Notes: generated from the letters alone by a model not told the origin. DNA of 31,331 nt from JACKGS01 sp964448015 (GCA_964448015.1 CAYUUV010000009.1:1-31331), one strand, 5' to 3'. Numbered from the stretch's first letter, positions 23,979 through 30,867 are shown. Made by a program: numbers and translations.

Positions 23979-24068
23979 ATGATAAAGATTGCGATTATTG
24001 AGGACGAGGTTGCGATTCGGCATACACAATTCCTTATATTGCATATATATCGTTACTGTACTAAATAG
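23979..24068 (+). pseudogene. Decayed response-regulator start (14 codons kept)
   Basis: Codons 1-14 (MIKIAIIEDEVAIR, 23979-24020) match the start of the type A response regulator at 26032 with 4 base differences in 42. Similarity stops abruptly after CGG, and the frame ends at TAG 24066-24068. Upstream TAAGAATATG keeps a start context. It marks a recombination or deletion junction: the 2-kb segment from here to 26032 lies between two response-regulator starts in the same orientation. Confidence 0.8.
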
Positions 24069-24118
24069 CAGTATCTATGTCTGAAGCTACGCTACCAGTT
24101 TGTTGATCGCATTCATGA

Positions 24119-24147
24119 TTGTGTTATTTATGATTTTGTTATATAAG
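24119..24147 (+). promoter_or_regulatory. Promoter of the 24154 gene
   Basis: -35 TTGTGT (24119-24124), 17-nt spacer, -10 TATAAG (24142-24147); the ATG follows after 6 nt. Confidence 0.55.
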
Positions 24148-24153
24148 TATGGT

Positions 24154-24792
24154 ATGTTACACAACGGAAACTTCAGTAAACGGGATTGGGCTGACACAAC
24201 AGTCGTTAAGTTTATTGAAGATCCATTTTCTGAAGAAGCACTGGCCGAAGCAATAAAAACCCATATCTATTTAGGCAAAATCTCTCTCGGGAACTCAACT
24301 GCTATTACGAACGGAATATTGAAAGAAATTGATGCAGATGCCTCAATTCCAGCTCAAGAACCAACTTGTCTAGTGCATGCACACCATATGTTTCTAGATG
24401 CTGCTCTTCAAATACTCGGTAATGAAAATTTTAGACTTAGCCGAGTTAAGTTTCTCCAACGCCTAAATAATCCCGGATCTCAAATCAGATCAGTGAATAC
24501 TTCTAAGCCCCACCTTGATGGAATACAGCGTGGCGAAACGACTCCTACCCTTAGACTTATAGGCATTGCAAGCAACTTAGATCCAACTGTCATATTACAA
24601 GGCCCAACTTCTCACGACGACTTTACGGATAAGGGATTTTTAAGAGACGGCGCCTCTGAAGAAAAATTTATAATCGAACTGCTACCCGCTTCGCAACTAG
24701 TCCTGCTAAGCCCCTCTGTACTGCACAAAAGAAACCCCAGCTTAGATATCACCACCCGCCGAGACTTCTTACGCTGGCAACTGTACCTCTGA
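24154..24792 (+). CDS. Hypothetical protein, possibly 2OG/Fe(II)-oxygenase-like
   Basis: 212 aa from ATG 24154, chosen because it lies 6 nt after a good -10 box; the open frame extends to a TTG at 24100, adding a hydrophobic stretch that overlaps the promoter. I do not firmly recognise it. The C-terminal half has KPHLDG, then QLVLLSPSVLHKRNPS and TTRRDFLRWQLYL. An HxD followed about 75 residues later by His and Arg is the facial-triad order of 2-oxoglutarate/Fe(II) dioxygenases, but this pattern alone is weak. AT-richer than the next gene. Confidence 0.6.
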   Translation: MLHNGNFSKRDWADTTVVKFIEDPFSEEALAEAIKTHIYLGKISLGNSTAITNGILKEIDADASIPAQEPTCLVHAHHMFLDAALQILGNENFRLSRVKFLQRLNNPGSQIRSVNTSKPHLDGIQRGETTPTLRLIGIASNLDPTVILQGPTSHDDFTDKGFLRDGASEEKFIIELLPASQLVLLSPSVLHKRNPSLDITTRRDFLRWQLYL

Positions 24793-24824
24793 TTTCACCG
24801 TAGCCTAAACTTAAATTTTATATA

Positions 24825-24853
24825 TTGACTAATATGCAAAAGTTTAGTATAAA
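24825..24853 (+). promoter_or_regulatory. Promoter of the GC-rich GRDP-like gene
   Basis: -35 TTGACT (24825-24830), 17-nt spacer, -10 TATAAA (24848-24853). A leader of about 45 nt with AAGGAT precedes the ATG at 24907. Confidence 0.65.
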
Positions 24854-24906
24854 ATAAGTAGCTTCTCACATCTGTGTTAAGTGTACCCGACAGCAAGGAT
24901 ATTTCC

Positions 24907-25365
24907 ATGTTCCAGTCAGCACTAGAGGTCAAGGCCGACACACTGGCCCACAAGAACCTCATCAGCCCCACGCTGTGGGAGCGCATGTGCGGCAAGATCG
25001 TCAGAGATGAGGGGGTGGATCGTTCCGTAGCGGAGCGAATCATCAACGAGTCGCTGGCCTTCCTGCTCATGTGTGCCAAGAATCCCGCAGAGCCGCAGGT
25101 ACCGTCAGCGATGGTTGACATCGGATGGCACACCTTCATCCTCTACACGAAGGAGTACGCCGACTTCTGTGCGCAACACGCCGGGAGCTTCATCCACCAC
25201 ACGCCGAGCGACGAGCCTGGCGTTCACTACCCGAAGGGTGGGGCTCGGCGCACCATGGAGGCGATGCAGCTCAACGGCTTCATCGTCGACGAGATGCTCT
25301 GGGCCAGCGCAGGGGACTGCAGTGCCTACTGCAGCGGAGATTCCTGCAGCGGCGGAGGCCGTTGA
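24907..25365 (+). CDS. GRDP-like (glycine-rich domain protein-like) protein, GC-rich
   Basis: 152 aa. The block MVDIGWHTFILYTKEYADFC, then GSFIHHTPSD, fits the conserved D-x2-WH...Y...C...HHxP pattern of the GRDP-like family, function unknown. The C-terminus is Cys/Gly/Ser-rich (GDCSAYCSGDSCSGGGR) and may bind metal. Start at ATG 24907 with AAGGAT upstream; a GTG at 24874 in frame is less likely. G+C is near 60% by eye, far above the flanking genes; with its own promoter and a strong terminator it looks like a transferred unit. Confidence 0.7.
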   Translation: MFQSALEVKADTLAHKNLISPTLWERMCGKIVRDEGVDRSVAERIINESLAFLLMCAKNPAEPQVPSAMVDIGWHTFILYTKEYADFCAQHAGSFIHHTPSDEPGVHYPKGGARRTMEAMQLNGFIVDEMLWASAGDCSAYCSGDSCSGGGR

Positions 25366-25378
25366 ACTGAAGGGTCAT

Positions 25379-25433
25379 AAGCCCGCCTGAGTCTGCACGC
25401 GTTTTACGTTGTGCGACCCAGGCGGGCTTTCTT
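25379..25433 (+). terminator. Rho-independent terminator
   Basis: Long stem AAGCCCGCCTG/CAGGCGGGCTT with an inner GCAC/GTGC helix, followed by TCTT. Confidence 0.85.
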
Positions 25434-25450
25434 CATAGCACTACACCCGC

Positions 25451-25456
25451 TATACT
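25451..25456 (+). promoter_or_regulatory. -10 box of the methyltransferase gene
   Basis: TATACT, 7 nt before the ATG at 25464. It lies directly after the terminator; no clear -35 box. Confidence 0.45.
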
Positions 25457-25463
25457 CTTTTCT

Positions 25464-26024
25464 ATGAATAGATCATCTATAGACCCCCATTGGAGTAAGC
25501 TGTACGCCGACAATCGCGATTTTACACTTATTTCCGGCAACACTATCTCTTCTATACTCACATACTTTCCAAAAAATAAAGCGAAGTCATGCCTCGACAT
25601 AGGATGCGGTACCGGACAACTCAGCCGGGAACTGCACCATCGTGGTTTCAAAGTTTTAGGAATTGATGCTTCGAGCAAAGCCATTGAGATAGCACGTTCA
25701 AGATCAATAATAAAACCACCACACATTAAATATTCGCAGCTCGATATAGAAAAAGATGTAATTGAGGGAACTTTCTCATTGATTACATGCAAACTTGTTT
25801 ATGCATTTATACAAAATAAACCATTTTTTTTACAGCGAATCTCTAAGCTACTTGATCCAGGTGGCATATTTGTCATTATTACTCCGCTCTACGAAGATGT
25901 ACCTCCCGAAAAAGAAAATATCGCTGTGAATCACGAAATCACCCTCACTGTACTTAATACATTCTTTGACGTTGAACATTATAGAGACAGTGGCTTTACT
26001 GTATACATCTGCAAGGTAAAATGA
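25464..26024 (+). CDS. Class I SAM-dependent methyltransferase
   Basis: 186 aa. Motif I CLDIGCGTGQLSREL (about residues 43-57), motif II VLGIDASSKAIEIAR, then LDIEKDV and LLDPGGIFVIITPLY. Resembles the Methyltransf_11/25 group; the substrate is unknown. The N-terminal WSKLYADNRDF is typical of these small-molecule enzymes. AT-rich like the local background. The ATG lies 7 nt after a -10 box. The response regulator at 26032 follows after only 7 nt, so the two are likely co-transcribed. Confidence 0.85.
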   Translation: MNRSSIDPHWSKLYADNRDFTLISGNTISSILTYFPKNKAKSCLDIGCGTGQLSRELHHRGFKVLGIDASSKAIEIARSRSIIKPPHIKYSQLDIEKDVIEGTFSLITCKLVYAFIQNKPFFLQRISKLLDPGGIFVIITPLYEDVPPEKENIAVNHEITLTVLNTFFDVEHYRDSGFTVYICKVK

Positions 26025-26031
26025 AATAAAA

Positions 26032-26400
26032 ATGGTGAAGATTGCAATTATTGAGGACGAGGTGGCGATTCGGCGCATGTATGCCATGAAGCTGAAGTTC
26101 GGTGACTTTGAGGTATGTGAGGCTGGTGACGGCGAAGAGGGTTTGCTGATTATAAAGCAGCACCGGCCTGATCTGATTCTTTTAGATCTGCGTATGCCTA
26201 AAATGAATGGCGATGAAATGCTGCGTGAACTCAGGGCAACCGAATGGGGTGAAAAAATTCCGGTGATTATTCTGACCAATATTAGTAAAGATGAAGCACC
26301 TCGTACCTTATGGCATCTTGGTATTAGTGACTTTATTGTGAAGGCAAATTCGACACCACAGAAGGTGGTTGATAGTGTGGTTGCTGCACTCGGTATTTAG
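26032..26400 (+). CDS. Single-domain response regulator, type A copy 1
   Basis: 122 aa, receiver domain only. Acidic pair Glu8/Asp9, phospho-acceptor Asp52 (LLDLRMP), switch Thr in ILTN, Lys in FIVKANS. Carries the A-type signature RRMYAMKLKF and DEAPRTLWHLGISDF. No DNA-binding domain, so it acts by protein contact, as CheY or Spo0F do. Nearly identical in many stretches to the gene at 27878. The stop is followed by a heptamer-like stretch (AGATAATAGCAAATAGATA). Confidence 0.92.
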   Translation: MVKIAIIEDEVAIRRMYAMKLKFGDFEVCEAGDGEEGLLIIKQHRPDLILLDLRMPKMNGDEMLRELRATEWGEKIPVIILTNISKDEAPRTLWHLGISDFIVKANSTPQKVVDSVVAALGI

Positions 26401-26486
26401 ATAGAAGATAATAGCAAATAGATAAAAGTTTTAGAGCATTGCAATGGAAGTAGTCGAACAACCGTCATTTTCATGAACATCCCCAG

Positions 26487-26552
26487 TGTCATCCCGAACT
26501 TGTTTCGGGATCCAATCAATCTATTAGATTCTGAATCAAGTTCAGAATGACA
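26487..26552. repeat. Palindromic repeat element, complete two-hairpin copy
   Basis: Hairpin 1 TCCCGAA-CTTG-TTTCGGGA after TGTCA; hairpin 2 ATTCTGAA-TCAAG-TTCAGAAT before GACA. The ends TGTCAT and ATGACA are inverted copies. Best-formed member of the family also found in rsmA. Confidence 0.85.
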
Positions 26553-26593
26553 AATCAAGGATGGTTAAGGAAAGTGGCGACATGGAATGACTG

Positions 26594-26851
26594 CTAGTAC
26601 AGCTGACTGTGGGTGCCGATGAAACCAAAAATGACAACGGTGTTGCCGTTTTTTATATACAGTGCACGAATATCACCAGTGATGTTAATGCTCCGATATC
26701 CCTGGTATTTACCAAACAGTGCGTGGTCATTGAGGGTTGGAGATAATGGTGTCTTCAACCAAAGGTCTAATCGTTTATCAAATTGTCTTTGTGTTTTTAC
26801 AGGTAGTTTAAGGTACTGCTTTTGAAACTTTTTTGCAAATTGAACATCCAT
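26594..26851 (-). CDS. RelE/YafQ-family toxin
   Basis: 85 aa. FQKQYLKLPVKTQRQFDKRLDLWL at the N-terminus, then LFGKYQGYRSINITGDIRALYI and the C-terminal GFIGTHSQLY with His81, typical of YafQ/RelE ribosome-dependent mRNA endonucleases. The antitoxin gene ends 3 nt upstream, so they form one operon. Likely autoregulated by the antitoxin. Confidence 0.88.
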   Translation of the reverse strand: MDVQFAKKFQKQYLKLPVKTQRQFDKRLDLWLKTPLSPTLNDHALFGKYQGYRSINITGDIRALYIKNGNTVVIFGFIGTHSQLY

Positions 26852-26854
26852 ACT

Positions 26855-27154
26855 TTAATCTTCAAAATCTTCTGGTCTCAGGTTATGCAAAAATTCGATA
26901 GCATCTTCAACGTTATCAAATGGCCCACTCAGTTCGCCGCGCGCAATTTCACCTTCTACCTCTTCGATGATGCGCTCCATCTGAGGAGTCATTTCTTCAA
27001 AAACCGTTAGTTCTACACGACCAGTAGCTGCCAAATCCTTAAGATAGGCGTTTATTAGGGTAGACAAGGGTACGCCTATAGCCTTAGCGGTTTGCTGGGC
27101 TTTGTTTTTTAGGTCTTTGTCGATCTTAAAGCTCATAGTAGTAGAATTACTCAT
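26855..27154 (-). CDS. RelB/DinJ-family antitoxin
   Basis: 99 aa. N-terminal ribbon-helix-helix (TTMSFKIDKDLKNKAQQTAKAIGVPLSTLINAYLKDL), then an acidic toxin-wrapping tail ending RPEDFED. Start at ATG 27154 (MSNSTT): a perfect promoter ends 7 nt before it. The longer open frame to 27190 would begin inside the -35 box and is not expressed. Leaderless mRNA. Toxin gene follows directly. Confidence 0.88.
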   Translation of the reverse strand: MSNSTTMSFKIDKDLKNKAQQTAKAIGVPLSTLINAYLKDLAATGRVELTVFEEMTPQMERIIEEVEGEIARGELSGPFDNVEDAIEFLHNLRPEDFED

Positions 27155-27161
27155 ACGTACC

Positions 27162-27190
27162 ATTGTATATACTTTGGTATTATCTGTCAA
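27162..27190 (-). promoter_or_regulatory. Promoter of the RelB/YafQ-type operon
   Basis: Minus strand: perfect -35 TTGACA (27190-27185), 17-nt spacer, -10 TACAAT (27167-27162), ATG after 7 nt. A possible divergent -10 TATAAT (27200-27205) for the next gene is close by. Confidence 0.75.
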
Positions 27191-27229
27191 GAACTTGCTT
27201 ATAATTGTTTTTTACTTAAAGTTACATAT

Positions 27230-27598
27230 ATGAGTGCTACAAAAATTGCAATAATTGAAGATGATATGGCTATTAGCCAGATGTACCGACTGAAGTTTGA
27301 GGCTGAAGGGTACGAAGTTGAAACGGCAGAAAATGGCAAGGTAGGGCTAGAGCTTGCTGAGGCCTTCAAACCAGATATCATTTTGCTTGATTTAATGATG
27401 CCAGAAATGACTGGTGATGAAATGCTTACCGAACTACGCAAGAAACCATGGGGTAAAGATATTCGGGTGGTTATTTTCACCAATATCAGCCAGGAAGAAA
27501 TGCCTAGCATACTCGCATCACTCGATGTGAGCGGCTATGTGAATAAAGCGAGCTCAACCCCCCAAATCATCGTAGAAAAAGTCCAAAAACTGCTCTGA
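27230..27598 (+). CDS. Single-domain response regulator, type B copy 1
   Basis: 122 aa, receiver only. Glu10/Asp11/Asp12 acidic cluster, phospho-acceptor Asp54 (LLDLMMPEMTGDEML), switch Thr in IFTN, Lys in GYVNKAS. Type B signature DDMAISQMYRLKFEAEGYEVETAENG. Paralogous to 28443 but diverged in the last third (EMPSILASLDVSGYV). A TATAAT at 27200-27205 may be its -10 box; no clear Shine-Dalgarno. Confidence 0.92.
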   Translation: MSATKIAIIEDDMAISQMYRLKFEAEGYEVETAENGKVGLELAEAFKPDIILLDLMMPEMTGDEMLTELRKKPWGKDIRVVIFTNISQEEMPSILASLDVSGYVNKASSTPQIIVEKVQKLL

Positions 27599-27620
27599 CA
27601 TCATATGCTATGTTGAAAGC

Positions 27621-27845
27621 ATGCATAACACGACAACTCAGATCACTATTCGTAACGTTGATCCAAGGCTAAAACAGCTTATCGACATGGGTGCGAAACG
27701 ACGAAATACCAGTACTAATCAGTTTGTTCTCGATGTTGTTGAAGAAGCGGTTGACTACAAAAAGGTTGGCAAATCAGGTTGGCGGAACCATATTGGCGCG
27801 ATTCCTTCGGATGGTTTTGATGATACTTATTTCGCTAAAATCTGA
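27621..27845 (+). CDS. Ribbon-helix-helix antitoxin-like protein, no toxin partner
   Basis: 74 aa. The N-terminal ITIRNVDPRLKQLIDMGAKRRNTSTNQFVLDVVEEAV fits a FitA-like RHH DNA-binding fold. The C-terminal half (GWRNHIGAIPSDGF) is short and could wrap a toxin. No toxin gene follows before the response regulator at 27878, so it is an orphan antitoxin or a free repressor. It stands between two response regulators on the same strand. Confidence 0.7.
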   Translation: MHNTTTQITIRNVDPRLKQLIDMGAKRRNTSTNQFVLDVVEEAVDYKKVGKSGWRNHIGAIPSDGFDDTYFAKI

Positions 27846-27877
27846 TATGATACCTGCAAGGAAATTAGGAAATAAAT

Positions 27878-28258
27878 ATGACGAAGATTGCAATAGTTGA
27901 AGATGAGGCGGCGATTCGGCGAATGTATGCGCTGAAACTGAAGTTCAGTGAATTTGAAGTATGTGAGGCCGAAGACGGAGAACACGGCTTGCGAATTATT
28001 GAAGAACAGAAGCCAGACTTAGTACTGCTTGATTTAAGAATGCCTGCGATGAGCGGTGATGAAATGCTCCGTGCACTCAGAGCTACCGACTGGGGAGAAA
28101 AGATACCGGTCATTATTCTAACCAATATTAGCAGAGATGAAGCCCCGCGCACCCTGTGGCACCTTGGGATTAGTGATTTCATTGTAAAGGCCAATTCCAC
28201 ACCTCAGAAGGTGGTAGAAGCGGTTGAGCGCGTACTGGCTCAGTCAGATAGCAGATAG
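27878..28258 (+). CDS. Single-domain response regulator, type A copy 2
   Basis: 126 aa, receiver only. Asp52 in LLDLRMPAMSGDEML, ILTN, FIVKANSTPQKVV. Paralogous to 26032 with the same IRRMYALKLKF and DEAPRTLWHLGISDF blocks. AGGAAAT serves as ribosome site. Its last codons (QSDSR, stop) lie in a sequence complementary to the heptamer array downstream. Confidence 0.92.
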   Translation: MTKIAIVEDEAAIRRMYALKLKFSEFEVCEAEDGEHGLRIIEEQKPDLVLLDLRMPAMSGDEMLRALRATDWGEKIPVIILTNISRDEAPRTLWHLGISDFIVKANSTPQKVVEAVERVLAQSDSR

Positions 28259-28333
28259 TAGCAAATAGATGACAGTTAGGATGTCTTCTATTTGCTATTT
28301 GCTATTTGCTATTTGCTATTTGCTGTTATCTGC
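28246..28333. repeat. Heptamer repeat array with inverted arm
   Basis: The right arm (28285-28333) has about five TTTGCTA units. The left arm (28246-28275, overlapping the response-regulator stop) reads GATAGCAGATAGTAGCAAAT, roughly its reverse complement, so the RNA can fold into a long hairpin. Confidence 0.75.
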
Positions 28334-28345
28334 CCTTCTTTGCTA

Positions 28346-28396
28346 GATTCTCGGATCCACGGCATGTCGCCATGGCATGCAAGTTCGAGAATGACA
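28346..28396. repeat. Palindromic repeat copy
   Basis: GATTCTCGGATC...TTCGAGAATGACA with inner GCCATGGC; shares the GAATGACA end. Confidence 0.6.
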
Positions 28397-28407
28397 AAGG
28401 AAGAGGG

Positions 28408-28436
28408 TTGCGGGAATCACGTTTTTTCTCTAGCAT
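28408..28436 (+). promoter_or_regulatory. Promoter of response regulator B2
   Basis: -35-like TTGCGG (28408-28413), 17-nt spacer, -10-like TAGCAT (28431-28436), ATG at 28443 after 6 nt. Confidence 0.45.
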
Positions 28437-28442
28437 AGAAGT

Positions 28443-28814
28443 ATGGCACAAAAAGTAGCAATTATCGAAGATGACATGGCAATCAGCCAGATGTATCGAC
28501 TCAAGTTTGAAACCGAAGGCTACGAAGTCCAGACAGCAGAAAATGGCAAACTAGGACTGGAACTTGCTGAAACATTTAAACCAGATATTATTCTGCTGGA
28601 TCTCATGATGCCCGAAATGACCGGTGATGAAATGTTGGTTGAACTGCGTAAAAAAACATGGGGCAAAAATGTCACCGTAATTATTCTGACCAATATGGGT
28701 GAAGAAGAGGCACCAAAATCCCTGAAAGAACTTGGTGTACATTCGTTCATTGTGAAGGCCGAGATGACCCCCCGACAGGTGGCGGAACGAGTTAAAGCCG
28801 CTTTGACGGCTTAA
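28443..28814 (+). CDS. Single-domain response regulator, type B copy 2
   Basis: 123 aa, receiver only. Asp53 in LLDLMMPEMTGDEML, IILTN, FIVKAEM. Shares DDMAISQMYRLKF and the first two thirds with 27230, but its C-terminal part (EEAPKSLKELGVHSFIVKA) is closer in pattern to the type A genes. The heptamer repeat of the next cassette begins directly after the stop. Confidence 0.92.
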   Translation: MAQKVAIIEDDMAISQMYRLKFETEGYEVQTAENGKLGLELAETFKPDIILLDLMMPEMTGDEMLVELRKKTWGKNVTVIILTNMGEEEAPKSLKELGVHSFIVKAEMTPRQVAERVKAALTA

Positions 28815-28817
28815 TAG

Positions 28818-28838
28818 TTCTTAGATCTTAGTTCTTAG
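28818..28838. repeat. Left heptamer repeat of the IVP cassette
   Basis: TTCTTAG, ATCTTAG, TTCTTAG; inverted relative to 29206-29226. Confidence 0.8.
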
Positions 28839-28860
28839 AAAATTACATAAAATAAATGGG

Positions 28861-29223
28861 GTGGAAGTGGCTACGCATAGTTTTCGAGATCTGATAGTCT
28901 GGCAACGCGCAATGAAGCTTGTTGAAGATGTGTATCAATCTATTGAAGCTTTACCGAAAACTGAACTGTATGCTTTAACAGATCAGATTAAGCGTAGTGC
29001 TGTTTCGGTTCCATCGAATATTGCAGAAGGTCAGAAAAGACTCAACAAACAAGAAACTATACAATTTTGCGGCATCGCTTTGGGGTCTCTGGCAGAGCTG
29101 CAAACACAATTACTTCTATGTCAGAATTTATACGGTATTAACACAGAACATCTCATAGATGAATGCGACCAAGTGGGCAGAATGTTAACCGCCCTAATCC
29201 GATCTCTAAGATCTAAGAACTAA
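28861..29223 (+). CDS. Four-helix-bundle protein (23S rRNA intervening-sequence protein, IVP/S23)
   Basis: 120 aa, complete S23/IVP family protein: FRDLIVWQRAMKLVEDVY, then LTDQIKRSAVSVPSNIAEGQ and a C-terminal helix (MLTALIRSL). The family was first found inside 23S rRNA intervening sequences; its molecular role is unknown, and relatives (Avd) work in diversity-generating retroelements. Starts with GTG at 28861 (GTGGAAGTGGCTACG); no strong ribosome site. Its last codons (RSLRSKN, stop) are encoded by the right heptamer repeat. No 23S rRNA is near, so this is a free-standing copy. It ends 4 nt inside the convergent folD gene. Confidence 0.85.
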   Translation: MEVATHSFRDLIVWQRAMKLVEDVYQSIEALPKTELYALTDQIKRSAVSVPSNIAEGQKRLNKQETIQFCGIALGSLAELQTQLLLCQNLYGINTEHLIDECDQVGRMLTALIRSLRSKN

Positions 29224-29240
29224 GAACTAGCCTCTAAGCC
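29206..29240. repeat. Right heptamer repeat of the IVP cassette
   Basis: CTAAGAT, CTAAGAA, CTAAGAA, then degenerate CTAGCCT and CTAAGCC. It supplies the stop codons of both IVP (TAA) and folD (TAG). Confidence 0.8.
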
Positions 29241-30047
29241 AATGCCTGCATTGAGCTTTGCAGCCTTGATCACGTTTTCGAATAAAGCGCAAACAGTTAG
29301 AGGACCGACGCCACCTTTTTTAGGGGTGATTTTAAGATCATCACGGTCGTAGACATCAGTAGCAAGATCACCAACTGCTTTACCCTGTTCGACCGCCACG
29401 CCAGCATCAACAACTACGGCGTTGAGTGGTATCATGTCGCTTGTCAACACACCAGGTGAGCCTGTAGCGGTGATAATGACATCGGCTGTTGCAATTTCTT
29501 TCGCAACCGTATCGGAGGTATCACACGCAACCACCTGCACACCTGAATCTTGCAGCATTGTCAACAGCGGACCACCAACCAACTTACCCTTGCCAACAAT
29601 AACAACCTTGCGATTCCGCAAATCTATGCCGTAACCAGCCAGGAGCCATAAAATTGCCGTTGGTGTTGCAGGGTCAAGCATTGCTTGAGCCCCCAGCGCA
29701 TCGACATCTTTTTCTGGTGCAACCGTATTGAGGATCTCATCAGCTTGCGATGGATCGGCCAGTGGTAATTGGACGATAATGCCATGCACAGTCTGATCTG
29801 CGTTCAGCTGTTTGATTTCTTCAATAATTTCATCTTGCTGCACCCGGTGGATGGCAACATCAACCAGAATATCCTTGCCATACTGAGTTTTTAGCTTCAT
29901 ATAGATTTCTATGACCGGATTTTCAACCGTTACTACGATCGCTAATTTTGGCTGCGTTTGATATGCCTGACGGAGCCCGCGTACCGCTTTTGCCTGCCGT
30001 TCTTTGATAAAGCCGGCTAATTCTGAACCGTTGAGTTCTCTTTTCAT
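29220..30047 (-). CDS. folD: Methylenetetrahydrofolate dehydrogenase/cyclohydrolase
   Basis: 275 aa. Interconverts 5,10-methylene-THF and 10-formyl-THF. Visible: IYMKLKTQYG with catalytic Lys53, GIIVQLPLADP, PEKDVDALG (usually KDVDGF), ATPTAI (the usual Cys of PCTP is lost), the Rossmann segment VVIVGKGKLVGGPLL and KKGGVGPLTVCAL. Shows moderate divergence but keeps the core residues. The C-terminus (EASS, stop) extends into a heptamer repeat and overlaps the IVP gene by 4 nt. Confidence 0.93.
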   Translation of the reverse strand: MKRELNGSELAGFIKERQAKAVRGLRQAYQTQPKLAIVVTVENPVIEIYMKLKTQYGKDILVDVAIHRVQQDEIIEEIKQLNADQTVHGIIVQLPLADPSQADEILNTVAPEKDVDALGAQAMLDPATPTAILWLLAGYGIDLRNRKVVIVGKGKLVGGPLLTMLQDSGVQVVACDTSDTVAKEIATADVIITATGSPGVLTSDMIPLNAVVVDAGVAVEQGKAVGDLATDVYDRDDLKITPKKGGVGPLTVCALFENVIKAAKLNAGIGLEASS

Positions 30048-30076
30048 CCATTCATTCTAACAGAGGTGGTAGTAAA

Positions 30077-30107
30077 ACAAAAGACCAGCTTCAATCTGGT
30101 CTTTTGT
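30077..30107. terminator. Bidirectional terminator hairpin
   Basis: 12-bp perfect stem ACAAAAGACCAG/CTGGTCTTTTGT with a 7-nt loop. On the minus strand it ends the DUF5684-like gene before folD begins. Confidence 0.85.
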
Positions 30108-30125
30108 TAGTAGTTCTACGCTAAT

Positions 30126-30779
30126 TTATACCGTGGGTTGTGTAGGGGGTTGTGGAGTGGTTGGCGGCTGCGTCTGGTCTGTTACCACGGATTGTGGCTG
30201 AACGTCAGATTGAACAGGTACTGGCTGTGGAGCTGTCACATCTGCAACCGGCTGAACCTGAGGAGCTGGTTGCTGTGGCTGAGGTGGCACACTAAACCCT
30301 TGTGGAGCCTGTGGGGCATCACCGCCACCAATATATTCCGTTTTGCCCACCATGAAGAGTGCGACAATCGGCAAGAACATGCCAAACCAAACGGTAGCGG
30401 GCTTGGAATACTTTTTAGCAAGTTCAATATAGATCAGAATGTATCCGATAAAACCAATACTTGGCATGAGCGAAAGAATAAAGTACCACGTCGGTGTACC
30501 GGCAATATCATTCATGACCCAGGTGTTATAAATCGGCACCAAGGCAGCCCAGCCGGGTCGACCTGCTTTTTTGAACAACTTCCACGATACGACGATGGCA
30601 GGAATAACAGCCACCACAAAAATAATAAGATATATCACCATGAGAATCCCAAGGCTTGCTGCGCCCACGGCTGCATCCGCCCCTGTTGTAGTCGGATCCA
30701 AGGTTGTGGTGTACGTTGTATCCAACTCCGTACTATAATCGCTCATCGTCTGAGCAAATACTGATAATAATGAAAGCAT
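30126..30779 (-). CDS. DUF5684-type membrane protein with Pro/Gln-rich tail
   Basis: 217 aa. N-terminal segment (Thr/Ser-rich, likely outside), then helices at about 43-66 (LGILMVIYLIIFVVAVIPAIVV), 95-120 and 130-145. The motif AGRPGWAALVPIYNTWVM with IAGTPTWYFI is typical of DUF5684 and signal-peptidase-associated families. The last about 65 residues are Pro, Gln and Val-rich and probably disordered. GGAGAG precedes the ATG; a -10-like TATACT lies about 35 nt upstream on the minus strand. Function unknown. Confidence 0.8.
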   Translation of the reverse strand: MLSLLSVFAQTMSDYSTELDTTYTTTLDPTTTGADAAVGAASLGILMVIYLIIFVVAVIPAIVVSWKLFKKAGRPGWAALVPIYNTWVMNDIAGTPTWYFILSLMPSIGFIGYILIYIELAKKYSKPATVWFGMFLPIVALFMVGKTEYIGGGDAPQAPQGFSVPPQPQQPAPQVQPVADVTAPQPVPVQSDVQPQSVVTDQTQPPTTPQPPTQPTV

Positions 30780-30867
30780 ACTTCTCTCCTTTTAGTGGTT
30801 ATGTTTTAGAGTATAGCAAACTTAGCCGCTATCGCCATACTAAAATGCCTCTCTGTACGTTTCTTAC

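Noticed and set aside
27155..27190. Twelve-residue N-terminal extension of the RelB-type antitoxin
   Set aside because: It would start inside the -35 box and span the promoter.
28285..28333. CRISPR-like array
   Set aside because: The repeats are 7 nt, contiguous, without spacers and with no cas genes nearby.
30138..30764. 208-aa plus-strand frame
   Set aside because: It is antisense to the DUF5684-like gene, and its Trp/Cys/His-rich composition is that of a shadow.
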